A DNA stretch of 35,374 nucleotides, from the NCBI GenBank assembly GCA_019634415.1, contig JAHQVJ010000119.1:1-35374 (forward strand). The letters run 5' to 3'. This document shows, piece after piece, positions 8,452-16,702 of the stretch (within the stretch, counting starts at the first letter, position 1; every line of letters starts with the position of its first letter). The position numbers were made by a program, and so were the translations under genes. The notes under the pieces are model-generated. The model had not been told where the DNA came from, searched no databases, and saw only the letters and a list, made by a program, of their open reading frames with translations. Origin of the DNA: Myxococcales bacterium. GTDB taxonomy: Bacteria > Myxococcota_A > UBA796 > GCA-2862545.

Positions 8452-9294
8452 CTACTCTCGGTAGGGAGGCCGAATCGTGAGTGAACACCCGTCCCATCCC
8501 GTGCTGGGGTCTCGGCAGCCGGAGTCGTAGGCATCCCAGAGCTCACGCCCCAGCTCGGAGCCGCCCACGCCCCCCAAGATCCCACCGACCAACGCACACA
8601 GCGGGACGATCACCTCCACGCCCGTGAGCGCACATCCGTAGCCCGCCAGCTCCGCGCCCGCGTAGCTCCCCGCCCAGGCGCCGACCTCGCCCGAGATGGC
8701 CTCCCCCGTGTCCTCGGCCATGTAGACGTGAACCACGGAGTCCACGACCCCGAGCACCAATACCACCCGACCCCCATACTTGAACGCCACCGCCCCGATG
8801 GACTCCTCGCCACTGGCCTTGACGGCATCCCTCAAGAGCGGAGTGTTCTCGCCAGCGAAGTCGTCGACGTCGTCGAGCTGGGCGATGAAGTGTGCCGCAT
8901 CGTGCTGAGCGGCTGTCCCGTAGTCCACGCCACGTCGTGCCAGGAAGGTGCGAACCGCCGTCCTGGCAGGATCGTTGCCAGACTGACGCGCAACGTTGAT
9001 GGCCGCGGTGGTCTTCAGGGCAGCACTCTTGAAGGCCTCCAACATCTCGGGCGTGGGATGGGCGCTCGGATCCAGCGCGTCTAGTCGTGCGAGCCCTTCC
9101 TCGGCATCCCTGAGCACGTCGACCGCTTCCTCGCTCACGGGTGACTCGACGGGGCATGCAGGGAGGACTCGGCCCCAAGGATCTTCCCATCCCTTTTCGT
9201 TTCCGTCACCGTCGGCCTGCATTCCCGACGATCCACAACCACACAGCAGCCCGATGGACAGCACCAATACTCGGGGCAGGGGCAACGCGGTCAT
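8452..9294 (-). CDS. Lipoprotein with glycine-zipper-like segments
   Basis: A 280-residue protein. The ATG at 9294 follows GGAGGAG with good spacing and starts a lipoprotein signal with LLCGC. Residues about 45-170 are helical and acidic without a recognised domain. Around residues 195-250 lie Gly/Ala-rich membrane-like segments (GAWAGSYAGAELAGYG, then LVGGILGGVGGSELG) of the glycine-zipper type seen in membrane-inserting toxins and small envelope proteins. The C-terminus (YDSGCRDPSTGWDGCSL) has two Cys that may form a disulfide. It lies 66 bp upstream of the glutaminase-like gene on the same strand, so the two may be cotranscribed. No enzymatic motif is visible. Confidence 0.8.
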   Translation of the reverse strand: MTALPLPRVLVLSIGLLCGCGSSGMQADGDGNEKGWEDPWGRVLPACPVESPVSEEAVDVLRDAEEGLARLDALDPSAHPTPEMLEAFKSAALKTTAAINVARQSGNDPARTAVRTFLARRGVDYGTAAQHDAAHFIAQLDDVDDFAGENTPLLRDAVKASGEESIGAVAFKYGGRVVLVLGVVDSVVHVYMAEDTGEAISGEVGAWAGSYAGAELAGYGCALTGVEVIVPLCALVGGILGGVGGSELGRELWDAYDSGCRDPSTGWDGCSLTIRPPYRE

Positions 9295-9427
9295 GACCTC
9301 TCCTCCATTTGTTCTCGGGAACTTACGGCAAGCTGGAGGTGCACATCCGGTACAGATTGGAACTCTACGCGGATGCAAATGTTGCAGAGTGCTACCGACG
9401 GCTGGCGATGCCCTCGCACGAGCGAGA

Positions 9428-9433
9428 TATGTT
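9428..9433 (+). promoter_or_regulatory. Candidate -10 element of a leaderless transcript (response regulator)
   Basis: TATGTT lies six bases before the GTG start at 9440, and there is no Shine-Dalgarno sequence. The 145-bp gap from 9295 to 9439 separates divergent genes and must hold both promoters. No clear -35 element is seen. Confidence 0.35.
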
Positions 9434-9439
9434 GGCCCC

Positions 9440-10132
9440 GTGCCACGAATCCTCCTGGTCGAAGACGACACCCGCACCGCCGAGCTGGTGGCTGCGTTCC
9501 TGCGCCAAGAGGCCTTCGAGGTCGACGTCATCGGCGACGGATCCGTCGCCATCGCGCACATCCAGGCCGAGTCGCCCGATCTCGTGGTGCTCGACTGGAT
9601 GCTCCCCGGCGCCGACGGCCTGACGGTCTGCCGCCAGGTGCGCGATCGCTTCGACGGGCCCATCCTCATGCTCACCGCTCGCACCGACGAGGTCGATCAG
9701 ATCGTCGGCCTCGAGGTGGGTGTGGACGACTACATGATGAAGCCCGTGCGCCCTCGGCTGCTGCTCGCCCGGATCCGGGCCCTGCTCCGACGCGCCCGTC
9801 CCGCTGCAGCCGACGAGGGAGAGCCCGATCGCATCGTGAACGGCTGGCTGGTGGTGGACCGGTCCAAGCGCGAGGTGCGGGTGTCCGACCTGGTGGTGGA
9901 TCTGACCACCGCCGAGTTCGATCTGCTGTGGCTGCTCGCCCGTCGTGCAGGCTCGCCCGTGGACCGGGATGCACTGTTCACCGAGCTGCGCGGCATCACC
10001 TACGACGGCTTCGACCGCAGCATGGACATGCGGGTGTCGCAGCTGCGCAAGCGGCTCTCCGATGCCGATCCGGAGGGCCGCGACCCCATCCGCACGGTGC
10101 GTGGCGTGGGGTACCAGCTGGTGAAGGTGTGA
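9440..10132 (+). CDS. OmpR/PhoB-family response regulator (CpxR/RstA-like)
   Basis: A 230-residue protein starting with GTG at 9440; the longer upstream frame is antisense to the preceding lipoprotein. The receiver domain shows the acidic pair at residues 8-10 (VEDD), phosphoacceptor D52 (VLDWMLPG), T79 in LTAR and K101 in MMKP. A winged-helix DNA-binding domain occupies about residues 130-230 (LTTAEFDLLWLLA, RSMDMRVSQLRKRL, IRTVRGVGYQL). It overlaps the sensor kinase by 4 bases, so the two are translationally coupled. The receiver and the kinase resemble the RstA/CpxR group, and the CpxP/Spy-like gene downstream supports an envelope-sensing role. The target promoters are not identified. Confidence 0.95.
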   Translation: MPRILLVEDDTRTAELVAAFLRQEAFEVDVIGDGSVAIAHIQAESPDLVVLDWMLPGADGLTVCRQVRDRFDGPILMLTARTDEVDQIVGLEVGVDDYMMKPVRPRLLLARIRALLRRARPAAADEGEPDRIVNGWLVVDRSKREVRVSDLVVDLTTAEFDLLWLLARRAGSPVDRDALFTELRGITYDGFDRSMDMRVSQLRKRLSDADPEGRDPIRTVRGVGYQLVKV

Positions 10133-11397
10133 GGCGGCTGTTCGTCCGCACCTACGTGGTGTTGGTGGCGGTGGTGGTGGCGGGCCTCGCGGTGGCCAGT
10201 GCGTGGGAGCGCTCTCGCCGAGAGCGACCCGATCCCTCCGTGGTCGAGGCCCTGCTGGCAGCGCCCGACGACGTGCGGGCCGCCTTCGCCACGCTCCCCC
10301 CGGACGACGCCCGCGAGCAGCTGTCGGCGGAGCTGAAGGCACGGGTGGAGGTGCTGCCCTACGATCGGATGCCCACCCTGCCGCCCCCCGTACGCACACG
10401 GCTGCGGCGCGGCGTAGCCGCTGGCCCCATGCCCGGAGGCCCGCCAGGGCTCTGGGTGCCGCTGCCCGATCAGCAGCTGCTGGTGCACGTACGTCCCCAG
10501 CGGCCTCCGCGGCCGCCCATCCCCTGGATCGCCGCTGGCGTCGTGCTGCTCCTGGGGGTGGGCATCGCCACGCAGCTGCGCCCGCTGGACCGGCACCTCC
10601 GGGAGCTGGCCGACGCCGCCCATGCCTTTGGCGAGGGCGACCGCGACCGACGCGTGGACCTGCCCGAGGGAGTCGCCACCGCGGAGCTGGGCAGCCGCTT
10701 CAACGCCATGGCGGACCGCATCGCAGGGCTGCTTCATGGGCAGCGAGAGCTGTTGCTGGCGGTGTCCCACGAGCTGCGCACGCCTCTGAACCGCCTGCGC
10801 TTCGCCTCGGAGTTGCTCGCTGGCGAGCCCGATCCGGAGGCGCGCGCCCAGCAGCTGGAGGCGCTCCAGGGAGATCTGGACGAGCTCGACGCCCTCGTGG
10901 GGGAGCTGCTCATGTGGGCCCGGCTGGAGCACCAGCCTCCCGCTCGCACCGAGCCCGTCGAGCTCGCCCCCATGATCGCCGAGCTGCTGGAGGCTGCCAG
11001 GCGCCTGCAGCCCGAGGCGCACACCCAGCACACCGTGCCCAGCGACCTGTCCGTCAGCGGCGATCCGCAGCTGCTGCGGCGCGCTCTGGGCAACCTCGTG
11101 TCCAACGCCGCGCGCTACGGCAGCGGCCGCATCGAGGTGAGCGCCGACCGCGACGGGTCCCGCGTGCACATCCACGTCGACGATGACGGAGAGGGGATCC
11201 CAGCATCCGAGCGCTCCCGCGTGCTCGAGCCCTTCGTGCGGCTGGACGTGGCCCGCACCCGAGACGGAGGCGGCGCCGGCCTCGGCTTGGCGCTGGCTGC
11301 CCGCATCGCGTCCCAGCACGGCGGCGCGCTCACCGTGGGCGAGGCACCGCTGGGCGGGGCCCGCCTCACCCTCACGCTCCCAGTTGACGAACGCTGA
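10129..11397 (+). CDS. Sensor histidine kinase (RstB/CpxA-like)
   Basis: A 422-residue protein starting at a GTG that overlaps the regulator stop codon. Transmembrane segments lie at about residues 7-25 and 131-149, enclosing a roughly 105-residue, Pro/Arg-rich periplasmic sensor region. A HAMP linker follows (about 150-203), then the dimerisation/H box with H214 in SHELRTPLNRL, the N box with N326 in NLVSNAARYG, the G1 box DDGEGIP at 352-358 and the G2 box GGGAGLGL at 380-387. It should autophosphorylate in response to an envelope signal and pass phosphate to D52 of the upstream regulator. The sensor region has no recognisable ligand motif. Confidence 0.95.
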   Translation: MRRLFVRTYVVLVAVVVAGLAVASAWERSRRERPDPSVVEALLAAPDDVRAAFATLPPDDAREQLSAELKARVEVLPYDRMPTLPPPVRTRLRRGVAAGPMPGGPPGLWVPLPDQQLLVHVRPQRPPRPPIPWIAAGVVLLLGVGIATQLRPLDRHLRELADAAHAFGEGDRDRRVDLPEGVATAELGSRFNAMADRIAGLLHGQRELLLAVSHELRTPLNRLRFASELLAGEPDPEARAQQLEALQGDLDELDALVGELLMWARLEHQPPARTEPVELAPMIAELLEAARRLQPEAHTQHTVPSDLSVSGDPQLLRRALGNLVSNAARYGSGRIEVSADRDGSRVHIHVDDDGEGIPASERSRVLEPFVRLDVARTRDGGGAGLGLALAARIASQHGGALTVGEAPLGGARLTLTLPVDER

Positions 11398-11495
11398 CGC
11401 GGCCTGACCCGATGCCCACGAGGAATCAGGGGGCTCGGACGTTTCAAGGATCGAGGGTCGGCACTGACGCCGCACCCGACATTCGGAGAAACGAC

Positions 11496-11966
11496 ATGCG
11501 CATCATCACCCTCGGTGCTTTCCTGCTTCCCCTCACCATTGGCCTGGCGAGCGCCGCTCCGGGCGGGGACGGCGAGCGGCACGAACGCCGCGGCCCCCCT
11601 CCCCTGGACCGCATCGTGGAGCAGCGCGCCGACGAGCTGGGGATCAGCGACGAGGCCGTGAGCAACATCCAGGAGCTGGCCCAGGCCGAGCGCACCACCA
11701 TGCGTGAGCTGCGCGACGAGCTGCGCAACGCCCACGAGTCCCTGCGCGCCGCCATGCAGGCCGAGCCGGTGGACGAGGCCGCCGTCTTCGACGCCTCCAA
11801 CGCCATCGGGAACGCCGAGAAGACGCTCCGCGACCACCGCGTCGCCATGGGGCTGGCGATCCGCGACCACCTGACGGCCGAGCAGTTCGCAGCGCTGGCG
11901 CCCGAGCGCCCGCCCCGCGGCCCCCATCGCGCCCGCGGCAACCGGGGCGAGTGTCGCGACAAGTAG
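11496..11966 (+). CDS. CpxP/Spy-like periplasmic LTxxQ protein
   Basis: A 156-residue protein. The ATG at 11496 follows GGAG with a 7-base spacing. A signal peptide is predicted to end near LASA-A (residue 20). The mature part is mostly helical and highly charged (about residues 35-130), with an LTAEQFAAL element near residue 127 that fits the LTxxQ motif of the CpxP/Spy/metal-resistance family. Proteins of this family are periplasmic chaperones or metal sensors that restrain the sensor kinase. Its place 98 bp after the kinase gene fits a cpxRA-cpxP-like arrangement. The 98-bp gap could hold its own promoter, possibly activated by the regulator, but I see no clear direct repeats there. Confidence 0.85.
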   Translation: MRIITLGAFLLPLTIGLASAAPGGDGERHERRGPPPLDRIVEQRADELGISDEAVSNIQELAQAERTTMRELRDELRNAHESLRAAMQAEPVDEAAVFDASNAIGNAEKTLRDHRVAMGLAIRDHLTAEQFAALAPERPPRGPHRARGNRGECRDK

Positions 11967-12017
11967 CACCAGGGGATCCTGAAGCCAAGGAGGTCAGCGG
12001 GCGATAGGGCACATGCG

Positions 12018-13268
12018 ATGAGTGCCCCCACCTACGCTGGCCTGCTCCGGAGCAACGTCGACTTCCGCAGGCTGTGGCTGGGGGTCGTCGTGAGCTTCTT
12101 CGGGGACTGGTTCACCACCATCGCGCTGTACGCCGTGGCGCAGGAGCTCTCCACCGCCACCCAGGCCATCTCCGCGGTGCTCATCGCCAAGACGCTTCCC
12201 ATCTTCGCCGTCTCCCCCCTCGCCGGTCCGCTGGTGGACCGCTTCGATCGGCGCACCATCCTCCTCGTCACCGACGTGGCTCGCAGCGTGCTCACGCTGG
12301 GACTGGTGGTGGCCTACTGGGCCGGAAGCCTGCCCGCCGTGCTCGGCGTGCTGGTGCTGCGGGTGGCGTTCAGCGGCGTGTTCATTCCGGCGCGCACCGC
12401 CGTGATCCCGCAGATCACCAACACCCGGGAGCTGCCCGTCGCCATGGCGCTGTCGGGGGGCACCTGGTCCGTGATGCTCGCGCTCGGCGCAGCCACCGGC
12501 GGCGCCGTCACCGCCTGGGTGGGCATCACCGGTGCGCTCCTCATCGACTCCGTCACCTTCCTCGTCTCCGCCGCCTTCCTGTGGGGGTTGCCCAGCCTGC
12601 CACCCCAGTCCAGCGGCGACGAGAGCGCCCACGCCACCTTCGCGGACGGGCTTCGCTTCCTGCGCGGGCGCGTGTTGCTCCCCGTGCTGCTGCTGTGCAA
12701 GTCCGGCCTGGCGCTGGCGTCGGCCACGCTGGTCACCCTGCCGCTGTACGGCAACGGCCTGTACGTCGCCACAGCGTCGGCGGCCTGGGTGGGCGTGCTC
12801 TACGCCGCCCGCGGGCTCGGCGCGCTCGTGGGCAGCGTGGGCGTGCGCAAGGTCGTGGGAGACCAGTCCGCCGTGCTGGGGCTGTGCATGATCCCCGGCT
12901 TCCTGTGGACCGGCGCCTGGCTCGTCGGCAGCAGCATGGCTCCGACCATCGGGTGGGCGTCGCTGTGCTACGGAGCAGCCGCCGTGGGCAACGGCACCGT
13001 CTGGGTCTTCAGCGGCATCATCGCCCAGCGCACCATCCCCCAGGGGTTCCGCGGTCGCCTCTTCGCCCTCGAGTTCGGCGTCATGACGCTCGTGTCGGCC
13101 TCGTCGTCGTGGCTGGCAGGCCTCGCGATGGACGAAGCGGGCTTCACGCCCCAGCAGGTCAACCTCGCGGCCGGCGGCCTCATGGTGCTGCCCGCCCTGA
13201 TCTGGAGCATCGCCTTGTGGTGGGAGCCCCTGACCCGGGCCGAGCCGCCCGTCCAGGCCGCTGCTTAG
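12018..13268 (+). CDS. MFS transporter
   Basis: A 416-residue integral membrane protein with about twelve hydrophobic segments. The start of the fold (LRSNVDFRRLWLGVVVSFFGDWF) and the loop PLVDRFDRRTILLVTD between helices 2 and 3 fit the exporter-type major facilitator branch that includes the enterobactin exporter and macrolide efflux-like proteins. The substrate is not predictable. It probably acts as a proton-coupled exporter in the inner membrane. A strong AGGAGGT lies at about 11989-11995, too far from the start (22 bases), whereas an AGGG lies 8 bases before it. It follows the CpxP-like gene by 51 bp and could belong to the same transcript. Its 3' end overlaps the opposing DUF6370-like gene by 4 bases. 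Confidence 0.9.
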   Translation: MSAPTYAGLLRSNVDFRRLWLGVVVSFFGDWFTTIALYAVAQELSTATQAISAVLIAKTLPIFAVSPLAGPLVDRFDRRTILLVTDVARSVLTLGLVVAYWAGSLPAVLGVLVLRVAFSGVFIPARTAVIPQITNTRELPVAMALSGGTWSVMLALGAATGGAVTAWVGITGALLIDSVTFLVSAAFLWGLPSLPPQSSGDESAHATFADGLRFLRGRVLLPVLLLCKSGLALASATLVTLPLYGNGLYVATASAAWVGVLYAARGLGALVGSVGVRKVVGDQSAVLGLCMIPGFLWTGAWLVGSSMAPTIGWASLCYGAAAVGNGTVWVFSGIIAQRTIPQGFRGRLFALEFGVMTLVSASSSWLAGLAMDEAGFTPQQVNLAAGGLMVLPALIWSIALWWEPLTRAEPPVQAAA

Positions 13269-13630
13269 TGATCGTGGCCCGCGTGCTCGTGGGCCGCCGG
13301 TGCGGCCGCCGGATCCACTCCATCGGCAGGGATCAGCTCGAAGGTGTCGGCCAGGAACTGGTCGCGCTTCACGCGCCCCGCCACCACCGCCCGGCGATCC
13401 ATCACGCACATCCCGTCTGGGCCGTGGTCCTCGTGGCCCGGCGTGTGCGCCCCCACCACCGGCATGCGCTTGCCGTCGAGCTCGATGGCCCAGTAGCAGC
13501 TCGCCGAGCCCGGGATCTGGAACCGGCACAGGCCGCAGCCCACCGTGGCCTCCTGCCGCGGCACGATCTGCCCCGTGTTGCAACCCAGCAGGCTCGACAG
13601 CACGGCCGCCATCAGGAATCGTCGGGTCAT
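13265..13630 (-). CDS. DUF6370-like Cys-rich lipoprotein
   Basis: A 121-residue protein with a lipoprotein signal (LSSLLGC). The mature part shows VGCGLCRFQIPGSASCYWAIELDGK, then HGPDGMCVMDRRAVVAGRV and a final FELIPA, which fits the small DUF6370 family as I remember it (paired Cys, then HxxDGMC and a beta-rich tail). The Cys and His (C32, C35, C45, the HEDHGPDGMC segment and a C-terminal HEHAGHDH) suggest metal binding. The start overlaps the stop of the lipid-kinase-like gene by 4 bases (ATGA), so it is translationally coupled as the last gene of that operon. The function is unknown. Confidence 0.75.
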   Translation of the reverse strand: MTRRFLMAAVLSSLLGCNTGQIVPRQEATVGCGLCRFQIPGSASCYWAIELDGKRMPVVGAHTPGHEDHGPDGMCVMDRRAVVAGRVKRDQFLADTFELIPADGVDPAAAPAAHEHAGHDH

Positions 13631-15891
13631 CTCGCCTCTGCCTCCGGATCCACGTCCGCCTCCTTCACATCGGGGAGGGGCCGAGCGCCACCCGATCCGT
13701 CCACGAAGGGGAAGAAGCCGGGCGCCTCCAGCCGCAGGCCATCCGCATCGCGGAAGTAGTGCTCCTCCTCCACGATGACTGCTGGGTCGTCGTCGCGGAA
13801 GCAGCGCACCTGCCGATCGTGGATGATCCAGCCGCCCCACCCCACCCGGTAGGTGGTGCGCCCCTCCAAGATCTCCTGGTTCCGCGTGCGCCGGATCTGT
13901 CGCACCAGGAGCGTGCCCCGATCCCGCAGCAGCACCACGTGGGCCGTGTGGTCGCTGTTGTGGGCCTGACGCACCCGACGGACCGCCAGCCCCTGCTCGC
14001 TGGTGTCCACGAAGGAGCCCAGCCCGGCCCGCTCCCAGCGACGCACCAGCACACGCAGCGCCCGATCGAGCCGTCCGGGCAGCGTGCGAGGCGGCGGCGG
14101 CAGCACGTCGGACGGCCCCTCCCCCACGCGGTGCCGGTAGAAGGGCACCCCGCCGATGTAGACCGTCTGCAGATCCCAGCTCTGCAGGTGCCGCAGCCGG
14201 GTCAGGGCGCGCTGGGCCGCCGCCAGCAACAGCGAGCCCGGCGCCGCCAGCAAGGGCAGCGGGCCCCAAGCCACCCGCACCGTCAGCGTGGTGGTCTGGA
14301 ACGGATCTCCGCTCACCTGGGCCGGCACGAACCGCGGACGTCGATCGAGATCGAGGTAGTCGATGTGCACCGCCTCGCCCTCCATCAACGTGATCTGGTT
14401 CTCTGGAGTGGCGAAGGCGAAGCGCCCGCCCCCCGCCAGGCGGCCCGCACCGAGGCCCAGCAGGTGCAGCGCACGCCCGAGCACGCCCTTGGTGATCGAC
14501 TCCACGAACGACATCAGGCCCGACAGATCGGCCACCAAGCGACCGTCCCCGTCGCGGTACCACAGCGGCGGTCCCAGCACGAGCGAGCTCGACCCTGCGA
14601 AGCTCGTGGGGTTGGTGGACGGCACGCTGCCCACCCCGGCGATGAAGGCCCGATTCGTGAACAGGCCCTCCACCAGCCGCCCCTCCGTCTCCAGGCGCGT
14701 CTCACCCTCCGGCCCCACCGCCCGCACCCGCACCACGGTGGAGCCGAACAGGCCCTCTCCCAGCACCACCGAGGGGATCCGCGCCAGGTAGCCCAGCAGC
14801 CCAGAGGTCTTCGACTCCAGATCCGCCGAGAAGAAGCGCCCCCCCGCCGGCCCCCCCACGGCGTGGCTCGACAGCACCTGCCAGTCGCCGTCGAAGGCCA
14901 CCATGCTGAAGCGCGCCGGCACCACGATGCCCTGCAGGAACGCATCCAGGAAGCGCCGCACCGAGCGCTCCTCCCAGCGACGGCGCAGCCCCTCGAGCAC
15001 CGGCGCCATGCCCAGCCATCCCGCCCACTGCGCATAGGTCCAGCCCGGGATGCCCGCATACAGCGCGTTGTCGGCCGCCGTTCCCGCTGGGTAGCACGCG
15101 ATCGAGCGCACGAAGGGGTACAGCCCTTGGAACGCCTGCTCCCGCGACGCCGTCGCCAGCTCCGCCAGATCGAAGCCGTGGGCGCGCAGGTGCACCCGCG
15201 TGGGCAGCACCGCCGCCAGGATCGCCAAGCGAAGCACCGGATCCGACAGCGACATCTCCGTCTTCACCGCCACCCGCGCCAGACCCTTCCCGCGCCGGAG
15301 CAGCTTGTCGACCGTGGCCCGCAGCACCCACAGCCGATGGATGGTGGCCTCGTCGGGCTCGAGACCGGCCCCATCGGGGAGCGGCGACAGCACACTCCGT
15401 ACCTCCGGATCCAGCCGCGCCCACTCCTCCTCGCTGGGCTCCGTCGCCGAGATCTCGCCCTCGCGCTGCGCCACCAGGTCCGGGTAGAACGCGGCGAAGG
15501 CCGCCACGAGCACGTGATGGTCCAGGCTTCCGTCGCCGCTGAACAGCAGGATGTCCAGCGGGCGGTCCTCGGCACCCAGCGTCTGCAGTGCGTCGCGGAT
15601 GCGCTGAACCGAGGCCACACGATCGGGCAGGGTCTCCACCACGTGCACCGAGAAGCCCTCCGACTCCAGGGCCTCGAACAGCCCGCGCGGCACCTTGTGC
15701 ATGCGCAGGGGATGGCACACCGCCAGCACCGCTCCCGGCGAGCGATCGCGATGCACCGCCGCCCGCACGTACGACTCCTGCATCGCCGGATCGCCCACGT
15801 CGTCGGGTGCAGGCGGAGGCACCACGGCCAGGCCTCCTGGCTGCGTCACATCTTCGTCGAAGTCGTCGTCGTCGTTGTCGTCAGAGTGCAT
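13627..15891 (-). CDS. Divergent diacylglycerol/lipid-kinase-like protein with large insertion
   Basis: A 754-residue protein. After an acidic N-terminus (DDNDDDDFDED) comes a segment like the diacylglycerol kinase/YegS catalytic fold: AVCHPLRMHKVPRGL with strand-helix spacing, the nucleotide-binding FSGDGSLDHH (GDG at 119-121) and CYPAGTAADNALYAG (268-275), which corresponds to the family's P-x-GTxND motif. In typical members these two motifs lie closer together; here about 150 residues, largely helical, separate them. Residues about 310-470 resemble the beta-sandwich of lipid kinases. The C-terminal 250 residues have no recognised domain. A lipid-phosphorylating role is inferred from the fold only. 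The gene is flanked by 1-base and 4-base overlaps with its operon neighbours, upstream and downstream. Confidence 0.6.
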   Translation of the reverse strand: MHSDDNDDDDFDEDVTQPGGLAVVPPPAPDDVGDPAMQESYVRAAVHRDRSPGAVLAVCHPLRMHKVPRGLFEALESEGFSVHVVETLPDRVASVQRIRDALQTLGAEDRPLDILLFSGDGSLDHHVLVAAFAAFYPDLVAQREGEISATEPSEEEWARLDPEVRSVLSPLPDGAGLEPDEATIHRLWVLRATVDKLLRRGKGLARVAVKTEMSLSDPVLRLAILAAVLPTRVHLRAHGFDLAELATASREQAFQGLYPFVRSIACYPAGTAADNALYAGIPGWTYAQWAGWLGMAPVLEGLRRRWEERSVRRFLDAFLQGIVVPARFSMVAFDGDWQVLSSHAVGGPAGGRFFSADLESKTSGLLGYLARIPSVVLGEGLFGSTVVRVRAVGPEGETRLETEGRLVEGLFTNRAFIAGVGSVPSTNPTSFAGSSSLVLGPPLWYRDGDGRLVADLSGLMSFVESITKGVLGRALHLLGLGAGRLAGGGRFAFATPENQITLMEGEAVHIDYLDLDRRPRFVPAQVSGDPFQTTTLTVRVAWGPLPLLAAPGSLLLAAAQRALTRLRHLQSWDLQTVYIGGVPFYRHRVGEGPSDVLPPPPRTLPGRLDRALRVLVRRWERAGLGSFVDTSEQGLAVRRVRQAHNSDHTAHVVLLRDRGTLLVRQIRRTRNQEILEGRTTYRVGWGGWIIHDRQVRCFRDDDPAVIVEEEHYFRDADGLRLEAPGFFPFVDGSGGARPLPDVKEADVDPEAEAR

Positions 15892-16412
15892 CAGAACACG
15901 GGTGTGCGCCGCTCCGATGCCGTGGCCACCAGATCGAACCAGCCAGCCCAGTCACGGGTGCGTAGGAATCGACGTATCGCACTCACGTCACGGGGATCCA
16001 AAGCCACCCGATGCAGCATCGCCAGCTGCAGGAGCACCTCGGCGATGCAGGCCCCGTCGTGGTGGGCCTCGGCGGGCAGCACCACCCGATCCACGATGGT
16101 CTCGGCCCAGGACTGAAGGTCGTCGTCGGTCCAGTCGCCCGCCTTCCAGCGCAGCAACGCCGCGACGACCTCCTGCTCGGTGGGCAGCGTCGCCGGTGGC
16201 TCCGGCTTGGGCGGACGCACGCCGAGGGCCGCCACGTGGGCCGCCACGAAGCGCGCCACGGGATCGGACGCCCGCACGTGGGCGATCCGAGCCATCAGGC
16301 GCTCTCGGGCGCGGGCAGCGGCTTGGCGCTCCCCAGGGGTGGTGGCACCACGCTCCAACGCCACCACACGGGCAAGGCGTTTGCGAAGGCTGGACTCGGT
16401 CACGGTGGCCAT
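15891..16412 (-). CDS. Uncharacterised protein with DUF2786-like N-terminal motif
   Basis: A 173-residue protein. The first 45 residues (LRKRLARVVALERGATTPGE, then ARARERLMARI) resemble the short helical motif of DUF2786, which sits at the N-terminus of diverse unrelated proteins. The remainder is helical with several Trp (W89, W94, W102, W154, W158) and an EAHHDGAC segment. The ATG at 16412 lacks a ribosome site; a TACGAT -10-like hexamer lies 6 bases upstream. It is the first gene of the operon with the lipid-kinase-like and DUF6370-like genes (TGATG overlap). No function is assigned. Confidence 0.7.
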   Translation of the reverse strand: MATVTESSLRKRLARVVALERGATTPGERQAAARARERLMARIAHVRASDPVARFVAAHVAALGVRPPKPEPPATLPTEQEVVAALLRWKAGDWTDDDLQSWAETIVDRVVLPAEAHHDGACIAEVLLQLAMLHRVALDPRDVSAIRRFLRTRDWAGWFDLVATASERRTPVF

Positions 16413-16418
16413 GCCCGG

Positions 16419-16427
16419 ATCGTAGCA
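16419..16427 (-). promoter_or_regulatory. Candidate extended -10 of a leaderless transcript (15891-16412 operon)
   Basis: On the minus strand the sequence TGCTACGAT (TG-n-hexamer) is an extended -10-like element ending six bases before the ATG at 16412. The gene has no Shine-Dalgarno sequence. No good -35 is visible, as expected for an extended -10 promoter. Confidence 0.4.
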
Positions 16428-16702
16428 CCGGGTGGCTGGCCCGATGTTTGCTGGTCCGTGGACTCGCGGTATCGCCCTCTGCCGAGCGGTGGCAGCTTTG
16501 GCGGCGTGGAGCCGTACTTTCGGTACCCAGTCACCCCCCGACCTTGCACAGGGTTGGGGCATTGGCAAGGCGATCCCCTTGGGGCCATCGACCATCGAGG
16601 GGTCTGCACCAGGTGCGACCCAGAAGTTGCCACTGGCCTCGAGCCACGGCCTGTCCGAAGCTCGACGGCACAGGCTTCGCCAACGAGGCATCGCTCGATC
16701 CG
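16428..16702. other. Noncoding stretch between operons
   Basis: About 275 bp lying upstream of the minus-strand operon that starts at 16412 and downstream of the haloalkane dehalogenase stop codon. I find no supported gene. Both strands have open frames here, but their composition does not favour coding. A short inverted repeat (GATCCCCTTGGGGCC, around 16572) is present, without a T-tract. Nothing else stands out. Confidence 0.4.

Noticed and set aside
9357..9380. Sigma-70 promoter with TTGGAA as -35
   Set aside because: At the proper spacing there is no acceptable -10; the TATGTT next to the start codon is a better candidate.
13300..16116. A 938-codon open frame on the plus strand
   Set aside because: It is antisense to the lipid-kinase-like operon and is rich in Arg, His and Gln, as mirror frames of high-GC genes usually are. 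It has no start signal.
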